64,000 nucleotides of DNA from Schistocephalus solidus (GCA_017591395.1 WEDG01003254.1:62001-126000); one strand, 5' to 3'. Numbered from the stretch's first letter, positions 36,648-47,563 are shown. The notes: generated from the letters alone by a model not told the origin. Translations and numbers: made by a program.

Positions 36648-36725
36648 TTTACGGCTGCTGGCGGGACTCAAAAGTTAGTCCCAAGGCAGAGCGTGACGAG
36701 TGAGCCTCGTAATCGTTCGAAGAAG
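36648..36725 (-). repeat. Short interspersed repeat A, - strand
   Basis: ACGGCTGCTGGCGGGACTCA, GTCCCAAGGCAGAGCGTGAC, GAGTGAGCCTCG. Lies between two + strand SINE copies. Confidence 0.6.
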
Positions 36726-36769
36726 TTTCCATCCTCTAACTACCATATTCTCGAGCTAAATCGACAAGA

Positions 36770-36932
36770 CAATGAGCAAGTGGCTCAATGGTTAGGCCTT
36801 TAGACTTCCAGTCAACAGGTCGCGGGTTCGATCCTCGGTTGGTGCGTTACCAATGGTTGGGTATGGTTGGCTGGTGAGGGATGATATGCCAGAAATGCCC
36901 ATTCCAGTCTCTATTTTCTTTGTCAAAATGTT
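36770..36932 (+). repeat. tRNA-derived SINE, + strand, best tRNA-like head
   Basis: The head keeps both RNA polymerase III boxes: A-box-like TGGCTCAATGGTTAGG (36781) and B box GGTTCGATCC (36825-36834), spaced as in a tRNA gene. The body follows (TATGCCAGAAATGCCCATTC) to TTTCTTTGTC. It cannot be a functional tRNA: the region between the boxes does not fold as a cloverleaf that I can see. Confidence 0.7.
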
Positions 36933-36954
36933 CATATATAGAAGGAAGAGAGCA

Positions 36955-37060
36955 CAGGCGAAGACAAGGGGGACTGAGATGGTCATTTCTAACTGATTAG
37001 CCGCCACCGGCAGCCAGTCTTACTTAACCCCGTGGTTGCAGGACCCGCTATTCGAACCCG
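36955..37060 (-). repeat. tRNA-derived SINE, partial, - strand
   Basis: GACAAGGGGGACTGAGATGG, TCATTTCTAACTGATTAGCC and a decayed B-box complement TTCGAACCC. Confidence 0.5.
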
Positions 37061-37620
37061 CCTTCTTTAGTCACCGGGCGTTTCGAAGTCAAACGCGCCG
37101 CCATCGAGTCGCGGTCAAAAGGGAAACCTCTGTAACCTTCGCGGCTGAAAGAACTATTATGGTTATGTTTTCTATGGTATCTGCGATCACTCTCTATTTT
37201 ACGCTACTTCCAAGGACGCACCTTTTAGTTTCTGTATAGAATTCAGTCTTCCGATCACACGTTAACGCCTCAGGCAGCTCGATCAACCGGAGTTTGCATA
37301 GAACCATGGACAGCGAGACATATTTTATTATCAGAACTGCGGGGACTGTACTAGGCGTTAACTTCACAATGGGAAAGTCCACAATCAGTCTGCACCCAGC
37401 AATCTGTGTACATGTGGATCTTTCCTCGTGCGTCATCTATCCGCGTCCATCAGTCTACCGTAATAATAACTATCCCCGTAAACATGACGATTTCGATGAC
37501 AAAACTCACTACAACCATCAGCATCCACATACTGGGTCAGCGTTTCTGCGTGAGTTGTCCGACCACAAGGTTGCAGGGTTCAGCCAGTAGCAGGTGTGCT
37601 GGAATTATAAGTTAATTAAT

Positions 37621-37660
37621 CTAACGTTTCGGATTCTCCCTCGAACCCATCATCGGAACC
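37621..37660 (-). ncRNA. Decayed hammerhead-like motif
   Basis: On the - strand: CCGATGAT, then GGGTT...AATCC helix, then GAAACGTTAG. The core CTGATGA is changed to CCGATGA and the cleavage triplet reads GTT. About 440 bases beyond the PLE fragment. Confidence 0.4.
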
Positions 37661-38059
37661 AGTCAGAGACAAAATGACAGAGGCAAAAGGAGTGCAGTTG
37701 CCATGCAACCACATGCATACTATAATAGCTCACGCGTTCGTCGCTGGGGTTCGTATTTGATGCGACGGTACCTCGTCAGTTTGTATCAGAGTCATTAATA
37801 GTTGTGATTTCATCATCGATTTTGATTCTTGGCGTGAAGCTTACTCTGCAGTTCGGCTCGCTGTCGATTTATTTGTCGGCAACGCCCTCCCCCGCATGTC
37901 TAATTACTCTGTTAAGACGAAGTATTAGCACTGAATATGCAGGCGGGAGGTGCGTTTACTTGACTGAGGACCGGCGAACCATGTTTCAAGCAGGTCGTGG
38001 CTCACGCAGTTGTTACCTCTTGCGAGAATTCCGGTGTCATCAGTCAGGAAGTTGAGGCT

Positions 38060-38570
38060 ACCAAATGAGGCCAGACATGAGAATTTCAGGTCCTTTCTTC
38101 TCACTGCGGCTTTTTATTCGGCCATTCGCATCCATGGCAACCTCCCAGGTTTGCCGACGTAGTTGCGTTGGCCAGAACTGCACCAGCTCCGGTAAAGGAC
38201 TCCCGACAATGTGGCCTCATTACCTGGTGCCTGCTAGTTGCTCCTACTTTGTGTGAAACTCCAAGTCCAAGTGGTGTGAGGAGGCAGCTGACGGCTTCGT
38301 ATACGTTTTTCACACAAGGCAGCGCTCGCCAAAATGTGGGGGTCGGTGCAGTTCCTTTTCTCGTCTCCTTTGCGCATCCACGTGTTGGCGAAATGGCGCA
38401 GGTAACTATTTGCTCTGAATATCCGTCGAAGGTATTGCGGTTGGACAGCCTTGCCGTCTAATTAGTTGCAGTGCGTCCCAGCGACCTTGCGCAGCTACAG
38501 TTGTGGCTGATTGGATGGTTGCTGCGAGGTTCGGCACTTGCGTAGCTTTTATAGCCTCAGTTAAAATTTC
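38060..38570 (-). pseudogene. Penelope-like element fragment, - strand
   Basis: On the - strand: LRRIFRANSYLRHF near 38430, then VKNVYEAVSCLLTPLGLGVSHK near 38250-38310 with VGATSRHQVMRPH, the linker that in PLEs precedes the GIY-YIG nuclease. Compare VKNVSEATARILKPFGIGVAHK at 48910. Frames change between blocks and the nuclease is not readable. A decayed hammerhead-like motif in the same orientation lies downstream at 37621-37660, as expected for the 3' end of the same element. Confidence 0.7.
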
Positions 38571-39504
38571 ATTTTCTGGGCCTCCACAATCTTTACAGCA
38601 GACAATGACATCACCTTCTCACCAGGTGGTCTCCTTCTGGACTTACACTCTCCTTCTACCACATATTCTTCGTATTTGACGAAGTGGATTTGCCCACTTG
38701 GAAAGATCTTCTCTTAAAAAAGGTGCATTTTCTATAATTTTGGGTTACTGCTCAGGGGATCGCTCACAGTATAAAAAGCGTCAATTTCAATTATTACAGG
38801 CCAAAGTGGGCCAGGTCGAGCTTGTGTTGCATATAGGACTTGAAATTCATGTTATATCTGAGATCATCGTCTAGTCATCCTGCATTTCCTCATTGAGTGT
38901 AATTGACGAATTTATTCATGGCAGTTCATTATAGGGGAAATCAAGCTCGTGATATTGCTAAACTGTGTAGATTTTGTATTTTATACGCCCTTCAAAATGA
39001 ATTACAGAGGACAGAGGTCGTTTTTCATGGATATTCCGCATATGGAGGAATCTCTTATCTATAAGCGTTGCAGGTGACGCCATACTGACAGCACATGTAC
39101 TAGCTATAAGGCCAGACACGTGTTTCGTCAACATTCTCACACTACAGCTGCAAAGGGGTTCGCCTCATCAGTGGGTCCCCCCGGCATTCCCTGTGTGCTT
39201 TCTGGTAGATATTCCAGTTTATAAATTTCAGCTTTTTAATTTCCTCGGAAATTAATAGCAAACTTTGAGTTAATCCGTCTATTTGGAGGTTTACAGGCGT
39301 AGGGTAAAGGGAACCTCTTATCCACCAGTCCATTTCTATAAGTTGGTAAGTTGTCATTGAGTAGTTCTAGTTTTTTTAATCTTTCTATAACATAGACAGT
39401 AAACGAGGCCAAAAATCACCAACAGTTTAAATTAAGTAAACAACACCGCACTTGTTATAGACTGCAGCCTATATCGAGTACCTGATGCAGCATGGTCGAC
39501 AACT

Positions 39505-39573
39505 ATGGGTCTTCTCTACATAATAGCTTTGTTTTGCAATTTCTTCACATCCTTCGCTCAAACCCAAAAATAG
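39505..39573 (+). other. Signal-peptide-like mini-ORF
   Basis: 22 codons, MGLLYIIALFCNFFTSFAQT plus two residues and stop: a short N-terminus, hydrophobic core and small residue at the end, like a secretory signal peptide. It lies in tandem unit 1 upstream of the duplicated exon; the equivalent in unit 2 (about 41635) has lost the ATG and frame. No donor site follows, so it may be chance. Confidence 0.2.
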
Positions 39574-40019
39574 ACCCATCTCTCTAGTTGGGGCAACTTA
39601 GACACCGCTGGCACCGCTGGCAGGTGTGACCGTTCTAGCGCTTGACTTGAATTTTGGCCGTCGGCGATTTGAACTTATGCTTAAGTAAAGGCCTTCCGGC
39701 GGTATGAGTGTTCACTATTTCAAATTTTCCGAGCTCTGCTTACTCTTAACACTTTTTGCTGTTTATTCTTAATATTCAACTGACCACAGGGAAGGTCTTG
39801 GAGTAACCAGTTTCTAAAACTGGGAATAACCAATTTCAGACATAAACGTCACTTCGCCTTCGAGAAGACCTTTTGAGACTTAGAGTATAAAATCGTTGTA
39901 AAGATCGGGTATGTGTCCCCGCATAGTCAGTACTTCTAAAAAATACCTACATTTGTCAGTCTGGTAGGCATAAGTTAATCCCGTTTGCTCACCGCTCCTC
40001 CCCGTCACGCCTCCCTTAC

Positions 40020-40221
40020 ATTTTATCCTTAGGGTTAGCCATCGGATTAGGATGGGAAGTTATGGTTATGGATTAGTATTAGGGCTAGGGATAGCGGTTA
40101 CGAATCTGGTTAGAGTTTGAGGTTAGGGTTAAGGTTAAAAGTTATGATGGGGCTAGGGTTATGTGTGAGGATTAGGATTAGAGGTTAGGCTTAGGAGTAT
40201 GGTTCAGGGTTAAATTTAGGA
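40020..40221. repeat. Degenerate GGTTAG/TTAGGG-rich tract
   Basis: About 200 bp dense in GGTTAG, TTAGGG and GGATTAG words with irregular spacing. TTAGGG is the animal telomere unit, but the irregularity argues against a true interstitial telomere array. It abuts MITE family C, whose interior is similar. Confidence 0.5.
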
Positions 40222-40580
40222 GTAATGATGCCTCAAATGGCCGCCTAAACAGGACACGGGAATAGGAACCACCCACAATACATGTGGCTTTGCACTAAAT
40301 TCCAAGAAAATTATGTTTAGGAGTAAAGCGAGGGTTGGGGTTAAGATCATGATTAGGCTAAGGGTTAGGGTTTATGTCATGCTAAATTTAGGGTTTAGGT
40401 GTAGGGTAGGGCTAGGGTTAAGATTAAGGCGACAGTTTAGTTTTACGTTAGGTTTAGTGTCAGCGTTATAACAGTGTATATTTACCCTTCCTGAAATTTA
40501 CCGCAAGGCTACCCCTTTAAGTGGGTGGGGCGTTTCCTAATCCCGTATCCTGTTTAGGCAACCATAAAAGGCATCCCTAC
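40222..40580. mobile_element. MITE family C copy 2
   Basis: Left end ATGATGCCTCAAATGGCCGC and the complement of the right end GGGATGCCTTTTATGGTTGC, both followed by CCTAAACAGGA-A/T-ACGGG. The interior shares ATTACCGYAAGGC and degenerate TTAGGG words with copy 1. Lies inside tandem unit 1. Confidence 0.65.
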
Positions 40581-41025
40581 CAATTTAAGCTTTGGGCATA
40601 ATTTTAACATTAAGCGTTGTACTTTCGACCTTGTCACCTTCTATTATAGCTTTAGCCGCGGCATCACGGGTGTTGAATCAAGTGATACACTCTACTTATT
40701 TTCTCGTTACGGGTCGGCATCAGTTCGCCTGCAGTAGCTAGTCAATGCTCTTGGTTTGGATTTTCGGCCCGCTTACAGCCCCTAATTTCCAGTATTTCAA
40801 ACTTCGCGCTTGTATTTTTGCACTTTATCGGTATATTAAAACATATCAATGATGCAAATGGAATTTTTGGTTTGCGCTTCCCGAAAACAGCCATGTAACA
40901 GTTTCGTTTACTCATCCAGGAAAACCCTAGTATCACCGTTCCGCATTACGGGAGTTACAGCCTCCCGTTTTCTAAATGGGGCCACATATCCGATCGTTGT
41001 TCAATCGTTTTATGGTCTATTTCAG

Positions 41026-41358
41026 CTAGTGAAGGCCAGACTACTACCAACATCAATTCATCTGAAGCTTCAGATTCTGCCACAGGCGAGTTCTAAGACT
41101 GAAAACAACGACAGAAACGTTCGACAGCTACTTCAATTAAGCGAACTCGGTGTTGATCGATGGTCGGGGTTGCGCTTTGAATTTGCCGATGTGGAAGAAA
41201 ACTACATGAAGCGTTTCTTACTCAAGATGCTGGAGATGGTGACTCGAATCTTTTCGTTTGCCACGAGAATAGCTTTCCAAAGAAGCCTCCGCATTTCAAT
41301 GCAGCAATTATTCTCCAACCTCACCTTCATTGATCCTTTGTTCTACTCAAAGCTTTAG
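41026..41358 (+). CDS. Candidate exon, duplicate copy 1 (possible terminal exon)
   Basis: Begins in phase 0 after the acceptor TGGTCTATTTCAG and stays open for 110 codons to TAG at 41356. Features seen: LVKARLLPTSIHLKLQILP (strand-like), RWSGLRFEF, and a long amphipathic helical stretch (MKRFLLKMLEMVTRIFSF...). A near-identical copy lies at 42294. Relative to that copy there is one extra base at the stop (CTTTAG against CTTAGAG) and a second stop downstream, so either this is the true C-terminus or this copy was truncated by frameshift. Could follow the exon at 35592-35962 in the same gene. No family recognised. Confidence 0.45.
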   Translation, partial: LVKARLLPTSIHLKLQILPQASSKTENNDRNVRQLLQLSELGVDRWSGLRFEFADVEENYMKRFLLKMLEMVTRIFSFATRIAFQRSLRISMQQLFSNLTFIDPLFYSKL

Positions 41359-41986
41359 GGTGCCAAAGGTTTTAGGGAGGATCTGCTTTCCTGCTGCATG
41401 CTGTTTTTAGAGGTTTTACTTGATAGTTCGTCTGTCTGTTCTTGAAAATGCGAATATTGTGAATTCAAATATACATCTACGTTTTCATATAACGCGTCCT
41501 AACTCGAGGGCCAGAAACCGGGATTTATTTAATATTTACGATGGTGAGTCTATTTAAGATGAAGGGGCTAGGAAGAGGATGAATTCCTTCTTACTCAGTT
41601 CAGATGTGGAGGTCCATGGGCTATTAATGAGGTAGAGCTTTGTTTTGCAATTGAATCAGACCCTTCGCCCAAACTCAAAATACACCAATAATCGCAAATA
41701 TCGGTTAAGATATACAGCTGGCAGCTGTTGCCACTCTAGCAACCGGCGCTAATTTTGGCAGTCGGCAATCGCTCTTTCAGTAAAGAGCTTCCGGTAGTGT
41801 GAGTGTTCTCTATTTCATATTTTCCAAGCTCTGTTGACTCCTGACACTGGGTTTTTTTACTCTTCATATTCAACAAAATCCAACGGAATAGTTATGGGTC
41901 GTTGAGCAACCATTTTCTTGGACTTATTCCCACTTTGAGTCATCCACTTCACCTCACCATCAAGAAGAACTTATGAGAGGTGTAGA

Positions 41987-42254
41987 CAGCAAATGCTCGT
42001 ACAACCCTACTTGTGAACACAATAAGTAAGCATGTACTACGGGAATGGTGGCAATGGGGAGCAAAATGTTGGCAATGAAAGGAAATGTATCTGTCCACTG
42101 TCATCGTTCAAGTAAGGTGGTTTTTTAACACTGAATTAGACCGTATTACACGCCTACCTATCCGCGCTAAAGCTAACCCTTACGCTAGCCATTGCGTTCG
42201 TTAAGGTGAGAATTCGTTGTCGGGTCAGTAGGGTAGCACAGATATTTGTTGCTG
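41987..42254. mobile_element. MITE family B copy 2
   Basis: About 268 bp, starting CAGCAAATGCTCGTACAACC and ending ...GATATTTGTTGCTG; ends are inverted repeats of each other, and the interior (GTACTACGGGAATGGTGGCA, GACCGTATTACACGCCTACC) matches copy 1. It lies directly upstream of the duplicated exon at 42294 inside tandem unit 2. Confidence 0.7.
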
Positions 42255-42293
42255 ACTTGCTGAGTTTCAACAACGTTTTGTGGTCCATTTCAG

Positions 42294-42824
42294 CTAGTAA
42301 AGGTCACGCTGCTACCAGCATCCATCCATCTGAAGCTTCAGATTCTGCCACAGGCGAGTTTTGAGGCTGAAAACAACGTTCGGCGGCTACTTCAATTAAG
42401 CGACCTCGGTATCGATCGATGGTCAGGGCTGCGCTTTGAATGTGCAGATGTGGAAGGAAACTACATGAAGTGTTTCTTACTCAAGATGCTGGAGATGGTG
42501 ACTCGAATCTCTTCCTTTACCACGAGACTGGCCTTCCAAAGAAGCCTCCGCATTTCAATGCAGCAAATATTCACCAACCTCACCTTCATTGATCCGTTGT
42601 TCTACTCAAAGCTTAGAGTGCCAAAGTTTTTAGGAAGAATCTGCTTTCCTGCTGCATGCTGTTTTTGGAGGTTTTACTTGATAGTTCGTCTGTCTGCACT
42701 TAAAAATGCGAATATTGTGAATTCAAATATACATCTTCATTTTCCTATAACGGGTCCTAACTCGAGGGCCAGAAACCGGGATTTATTTAATATTTACAAT
42801 GTGCGAGTCTATTTTAAGATATAG
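42294..42824 (+). CDS. Candidate exon, duplicate copy 2
   Basis: Paralogous to 41026-41358: the same acceptor context (GTGGTCCATTTCAG), the same phase, and closely matching sequence (LVKVTLLPASIHLKLQILP, RWSGLRFECADVEGNY). It is open for 176 codons to TAG because it lacks the extra base that closes copy 1. The last third may be read-through of former non-coding sequence. A donor-like GATGGTGAGT at about 41550 in copy 1 is altered here. Many differences between copies are third-position, suggesting past selection on protein, but this was judged by eye. Confidence 0.4.
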   Translation, partial: LVKVTLLPASIHLKLQILPQASFEAENNVRRLLQLSDLGIDRWSGLRFECADVEGNYMKCFLLKMLEMVTRISSFTTRLAFQRSLRISMQQIFTNLTFIDPLFYSKLRVPKFLGRICFPAACCFWRFYLIVRLSALKNANIVNSNIHLHFPITGPNSRARNRDLFNIYNVRVYFKI

Positions 42825-42870
42825 AGGCTCTTAAAGATCCATTCACTCTTAATTATTTCAGATGTAAAGG

Positions 42871-44382
42871 TTTGTTGGCTTGTATTGGAGTAGAAGTAAA
42901 CTGTAAAGTGAACCCTAAAGAAACAAATGTTAATAAATTTGGCCAATCAGAAGTGAAGGCAACGTTGGTGAAGACAATTGGCGGGGAAGTCTGAGAGTCA
43001 ATCCTGAGGAAGCTGTGAAAAGTGTGCCTTCGCAGCAAATTGTACACACACATTTTAGATCTGTTTGTCAACCCCCCGTTGGATGGGCCACAGGGCTCAA
43101 GAGACTAGGTTAGTGCCTGACACGATGAATATCCAGGTCCTCCCGCGTCTACGCCAAAATAAACGCGTAGTAAGGTTTGGCAACTCTATTTGAAATGGCT
43201 CGAAGCTATACTACAGCTGGTGGCCACATGCCATACGATACTCACCGAAGCTCAAGAGAGGTAGAGCATAAGTGAAGAAGAAGAAGAATAAGTTTGTTCG
43301 TTCACCAGAATCATGGCTTTATCCGGTGAACGAACAACCTTCTTCTTCTTCTTTTTTCTTCTTCTTCTTCTTCTTCTTCTTCTTCTTCTTCTTCACTTAT
43401 ACACACACCTGGAAGGCGGACATTCGCCTCCAGAGGTAGAGCAGCCGTGGACAAAGGTACGATACTACAATGTTCAGCTGTCTGAACGTGGTGCAGAGGT
43501 CAAGGAATGCGCCTAACTTTGATGCGGCATAAAGTTGCACTTTGCTCCGTTAGTAGTCGAGGTACACCCAAGTCCAAACCTTCGGGTTTTGGCGTACGCT
43601 GGATTAAAATAACGTGTTGACCACGCGGCTGCCTGGTGCTCGAGGTCGAAGGTGCGACAGATAGTAATTGGGGAATTGATTGGGACTGGAGGCAAGAATG
43701 GATGAGAAAAAAGAAGCAAGGACATCAAAGCGCATGGTGCCAGTGATAAGAGGGAGGACCTGGAGTCAGATATGGGGTGCATCCTGGCCATCAAGGCGGT
43801 TTTCCACTCGTGCCTGTGAGAAAGGTGTCAGGAGAAGAAGTACTGTGGAAAATGGTGAGCCTAGAATGCTAAGTGGTCTACACATGTGGATGTTTGAAGC
43901 CACTTTTGACATGCAGTCAAGCTGGCAAATAGCTCAGGGGCTGTGTTTTTCCGCGCAGAACCGCATGACAAATGTCAGACGCTCCTGATTCATCTGGACA
44001 TCATAATCCTAGAGGAGGCAGGCCACGTAGGGAGGAGACAAGGAAATCTCTTTCGAGTGTGCCACAGTAGATGATTGTTTCCTACGGCAGAGAGCTCGGG
44101 TTTGGGTTCGGCCTACGAGGTTTCATTGGCGTGCTGCGCCAGCAGCTAAATTTTAGGTGTCTGCCTATAATTATGACTATATTCTTACGATCAGTTGCAC
44201 GAGCACACGCTAGCCTTCGATAAGCTGAAGTCCATACCATCAGGCTCCAGACAACTTCAAACTTTTACCGTCAGTGACCGATCTAATAAAATGCGAACGA
44301 AAATTTTGAAATGCGTTTGAGATTAGGAGTGATTATTTCAGTGCAGTGGTAATATTTATTATCTTGGAGCATAATTTGTTGA
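42871..44382. other. No gene recognised apart from the TTC foldback
   Basis: Opposite-strand ORFs at 43513-43794 (-) and 43680-43988 (+) overlap; neither shows a domain. GC content is somewhat higher at 43430-44060, possibly a decayed element. Confidence 0.4.
43268..43401. repeat. Foldback with (GAA)n / (TTC)n arms
   Basis: TAAGTGAAGAAG...GTTTGTTCGTTCACC on the left pairs with GGTGAACGAACAAC...(TTC)n...CTTCACTTA on the right across an 18-base loop (about 43307-43324). The right arm has an expanded TTC run (43339-43394). Confidence 0.85.
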
Positions 44383-44470
44383 TGAACGCTCACCGATCGT
44401 CAGTGGAACTCACTCGTCCCGTTCTGCCTTGGGGCTCATTCTCGAGCCCCGCCCACAGCTGCATAGCGGC

Positions 44471-44506
<36 letters not shown>

Positions 44507-44510
44507 AGAC
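44383..44510 (+). repeat. Short interspersed repeat A with (TAG)n
   Basis: GCTCACCGATCGTCAGTGGA, CTCGTCCCGTTCTGCCTTGG, GAGCCCCGCC, ending in a perfect (TAG)n run at 44471-44507. Confidence 0.65.
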
Positions 44511-45051
44511 AGATTAACAATGCCTTGCCTTTGCCATCATTGTTAATCTAGATTTCAGATACAACAGGATGGCATCTTTTGAAAGAACGTGTTTCGGTCC
44601 CCTGGAAACACCTCACGCAACGACAAGTGACTACTTAAGTATTGTGCGTTTTTTCGACAGATTTTCAATGCCCTTACAAGTTCAAATATATTTTATAGAC
44701 AAGTCAAACAGAATATTCTTTCTTGTACTAGTTTGATAGTAAAAACACGTCTTCTTAAACTATTAATCCGAAGAAAGGATGCCCTTTTGTTTTAGAAAGG
44801 TTTTTGATTGTATAATTTGTACGGCTACTATTTTTAATCAAATCGCATCGTATCTTTTCGTTTATTAATGCCCCGCAAAATGTGTAAGGTATAATCCACA
44901 TTCCTTGCAAAGTGTATGAGTACAATACTTTATTTTCTTAATGGTATATATGAATGTATGATATTCCTTCCATGGAAGACACATAGCTTATAGACTGAAA
45001 ACTCAAACATTAATATTGCATAAGATCGGCCACTGACTGTACATATATAGC

Positions 45052-45291
45052 GAACACAAACTGGCTATCCGCCGACATGACCCCTTATCTCTTGCCTTTG
45101 CGCACGCCCTTGATTGTGACCACCGTTTCAATTGGGACAGTAACGACGTGGTCACTATGGCCAACAATAAGCAGGCACCGGAATTCATCGAGGCTTGGTA
45201 CTCAAATGCGGACAGCATCAACCGCCACGTTGACTCATATGTCCACTATGAGGGTCTCCGATCATGGTGCACCGACTGGCGCCCACCCTAA
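45052..45291 (+). pseudogene. Penelope-like element 3' coding fragment (partial direct repeat)
   Basis: 80 codons beginning EHKLAIRRHDPLSLAFAHAL and ending WRPP plus stop, closely matching the C-terminus of the PLE at 46974-47228 (NEHKLAIRRRDPLSLVFAHAL). It covers only the end of the GIY-YIG domain. It lies about 210 bp upstream of the main PLE coding block, the arrangement expected of the partial tandem copies (pseudo-LTRs) common in PLEs. Confidence 0.8.
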
Positions 45292-45503
45292 AAATAACAG
45301 CTACTCATGCATGCCCGAACCTGCCGACACGCCACCCCCGCCTCCCCCACGACACGACAGAGAATATGGGTAGATTAATACAGTCTGTTTCGGGCTTATT
45401 CTGCCTTCATTCAGCCAATCATAACCCTGAATACCAGCTGGGACTGGAAACAAAAACATGCACTCGAGTACGGCGCAGAAAGTCCACACACTGGGTCTAG
45501 CAG

Positions 45504-47228
45504 ATGGATCATAAGCACTTCTTCGAACCGAAGTTCATCAATGCCTCGCCCCCTGTCATTATCTGTCGCTGCAGATCGGGCATTTATTCAAACAGGAATA
45601 GGCGCACACCAGTCATCAAGGAAAAGACTGATTATATCAACAAAGCCAACCAAGTCTTCAGCGACAGGGAAGCCTACACACCACTTACAGAGGATCCAAA
45701 TAAAAAGCAGGCCACATCTGTGAAGAAGAAGATTACTGAGCTCGCTCGATTGAAACTCATAACCTCTGATGACTCCAGATTTATTAATCTCAGTGACCCC
45801 CGTATTGTACATGCATATGGCCTCCCAAAATTGCACAAAGCAGGTACGCCATTGAAGATAGTAGTACCACTCATTGGATAACCCACATACAACCTCGCTA
45901 AATGGTTTCCCCGGCACCCGAAGCACTTCACCGATGGATCACCATACAGCATCAAAATCTCTCAGGCATTCCTCCAGATGGTTCAAGGCCTTAAAGTAAG
46001 TCCTGATGGGTGTATTCTATCGCTTGACGTGGTTGCCCTGTTTTCTTCAATACCACATGATTTGGCCATTGACAGCGTAAATCGGCGCCTGCAATATAAT
46101 CCAATCGACATCCCAATACAACACGTTTCAGAAATGCTTAGGCTCTGTTTCAAGAACTGCTGTCAATTCGATGGAAAGCTCTATCAACAGACTAAAGGTA
46201 CCCCCAATTGGCTAACCAATATCGGGTCTACTGGCTGACCTGGTATTGCAGCAACTAGAAGAGGAGGTTATGTGAACTTTCAGACCAAAGATTTGGGCCC
46301 GATACGTAGATGCTACAGCTGATATCATAAAGACATCCAAAGTGGCATAGTTTCATCAGAGACTGAATAGCGTTGTCCCAGCTATTCATTTTACTCGTGA
46401 AAAGGCGACAGGAGGTATCCCCTGGTTCCTTGACGTGAGTATCCAAAAATGCAGTGATTGTGGCCTCGCAACGAGCGTCCACTGAAAAGGCTCTAATGCT
46501 AATATCATACTTAGCTGTGAAAGCAACCATCCTGCGACCCATAAAAAAAAACTGCGTTCGAACCCTTTTCCACCTGGCCTTTCGTTACTGTAGGAGCGAT
46601 GATCTACGCAAAAAAGAACTCACTTACCTGTATCGGTTATTCCGACTCAATGGATACCCAGTCATCTTTGTCAAAAACTGCCTCAGACACCAGAGGCAAC
46701 CACAAACCTTCGACTCTAATGGAGAACCCGGACGGCGTAAATTATACTCCCTACCCTACATGCATGGCATCTCCGAAGCGATCGCCCGATAATTAAACCG
46801 GTTTGGCATCTCCATTGCACAAACTGGCATCGTCCTTGCGCGCAACACTATCCCGAGTTAAAAACCCCATACCCAAAGAGCAGCACAGTAATGTCATCTA
46901 CCGCATTTCATGTGCTAACTGCTCTTGCGATTATTTTGGTCATGCCGGCCAACGACTTGGGACGCGTATTAACGAGCATAAACTAGCCATCCGCCGACGT
47001 GACCCTTTGTCACTCGTGTTTGCGCACGCCCTCGAGTTCGACCATCGCTTCAATTGGGACGGAACCGAGGTGGTTGCAATGGCTAACACCAAACAGGCGC
47101 GTGAATTCCTCGAGGCCTGGCAACCTAGCCTAACCAGCACCAACTGCCATGTCGATCTGGACTTTCATTACGAAGGCCTGTGTGTCCGGCTCACTGACTT
47201 GCGCCCACAGCCTAATAACAGCCGCTAA
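45504..47228 (+). pseudogene. Penelope-like element reverse transcriptase plus GIY-YIG nuclease, inactive
   Basis: Order seen: TDYINKANQVFSDREAY; HAYGLPKLHKAGTPLKIV (about 45810); PTYNLAKWF; ILSLDVVALFSSIPHDLA (motif A, about 46020); KGTPNW... (motif B, broken); KIWARYVDA (motif C, YVDD changed to YVDA, about 46300); CVRTLFHLAF and YLYRLFRLNGYP; LPYMHGISEAIAR (about 46770); then the nuclease NVIYRISCANCSCDYFGHAGQ, LGTRINEHKLAIRR. The frame changes near 46200 and 46450 and stops occur at 45880, 46237 and 46790. In PLEs the RT primes from nicked DNA and the nuclease makes the nick; this copy cannot. Confidence 0.85.
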
Positions 47229-47563
47229 TCTATGCTGGACCATGTAGAATCTCACCGTTTCGCTGCCCACTCCCCGAGAAACGGTGAACCACAGTTAAAA
47301 CTCTTAACACCTCCGACATCGGATCACTGACCTCTGTCCCCATCCCACATCGATGACCCTTAAGTCTACTATCTGCGGTAGCATTTATTCACCTTCCCCG
47401 CCCCCACGACACAGGTAGCCCTAAAAGTCCCCATTTACACCGGCCCAAATTCTACCGTAATTATGAGCCCACCTCGCTCACACCAGTTGGTTGTATGTCC
47501 TTGTCTCTCCTGTAGCACAAACTGGTCGTCTGACCATTTCACTTTCTCCACTGTTCACTTCGT

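Larger units (their letters stand above)
39440..42870 (+). repeat. Segmental tandem duplication (two unequal copies)
   Basis: Sequence from about 39510-39900 (GCTTTGTTTTGCAATT...) recurs, diverged, at about 41635-41980, and the exon block 41010-41610 recurs at 42280-42870. This makes two tandem units of roughly 2.1 and 1.2 kb. Unit 1 carries a GGTTAG-rich MITE (about 40222-40580) and extra sequence; unit 2 carries a different MITE (41987-42254). These insertions, one per unit, came after the duplication or were lost differentially. Confidence 0.7.

Noticed and set aside
36770..36860. Possible functional tRNA gene (A and B boxes present)
   Set aside because: No cloverleaf found and the same head recurs in many SINE copies.
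36792..37007. 71-codon - strand ORF across SINE sequence
   Set aside because: Entirely within repeat sequence shared by other loci.
40020..40221. Interstitial telomere
   Set aside because: Words are too irregular and occur inside or beside a MITE family.
43513..43988. Overlapping 93- and 102-codon ORFs on opposite strands
   Set aside because: No domain, no splice signals, and opposite frames cannot both be real; likely decayed repeat.
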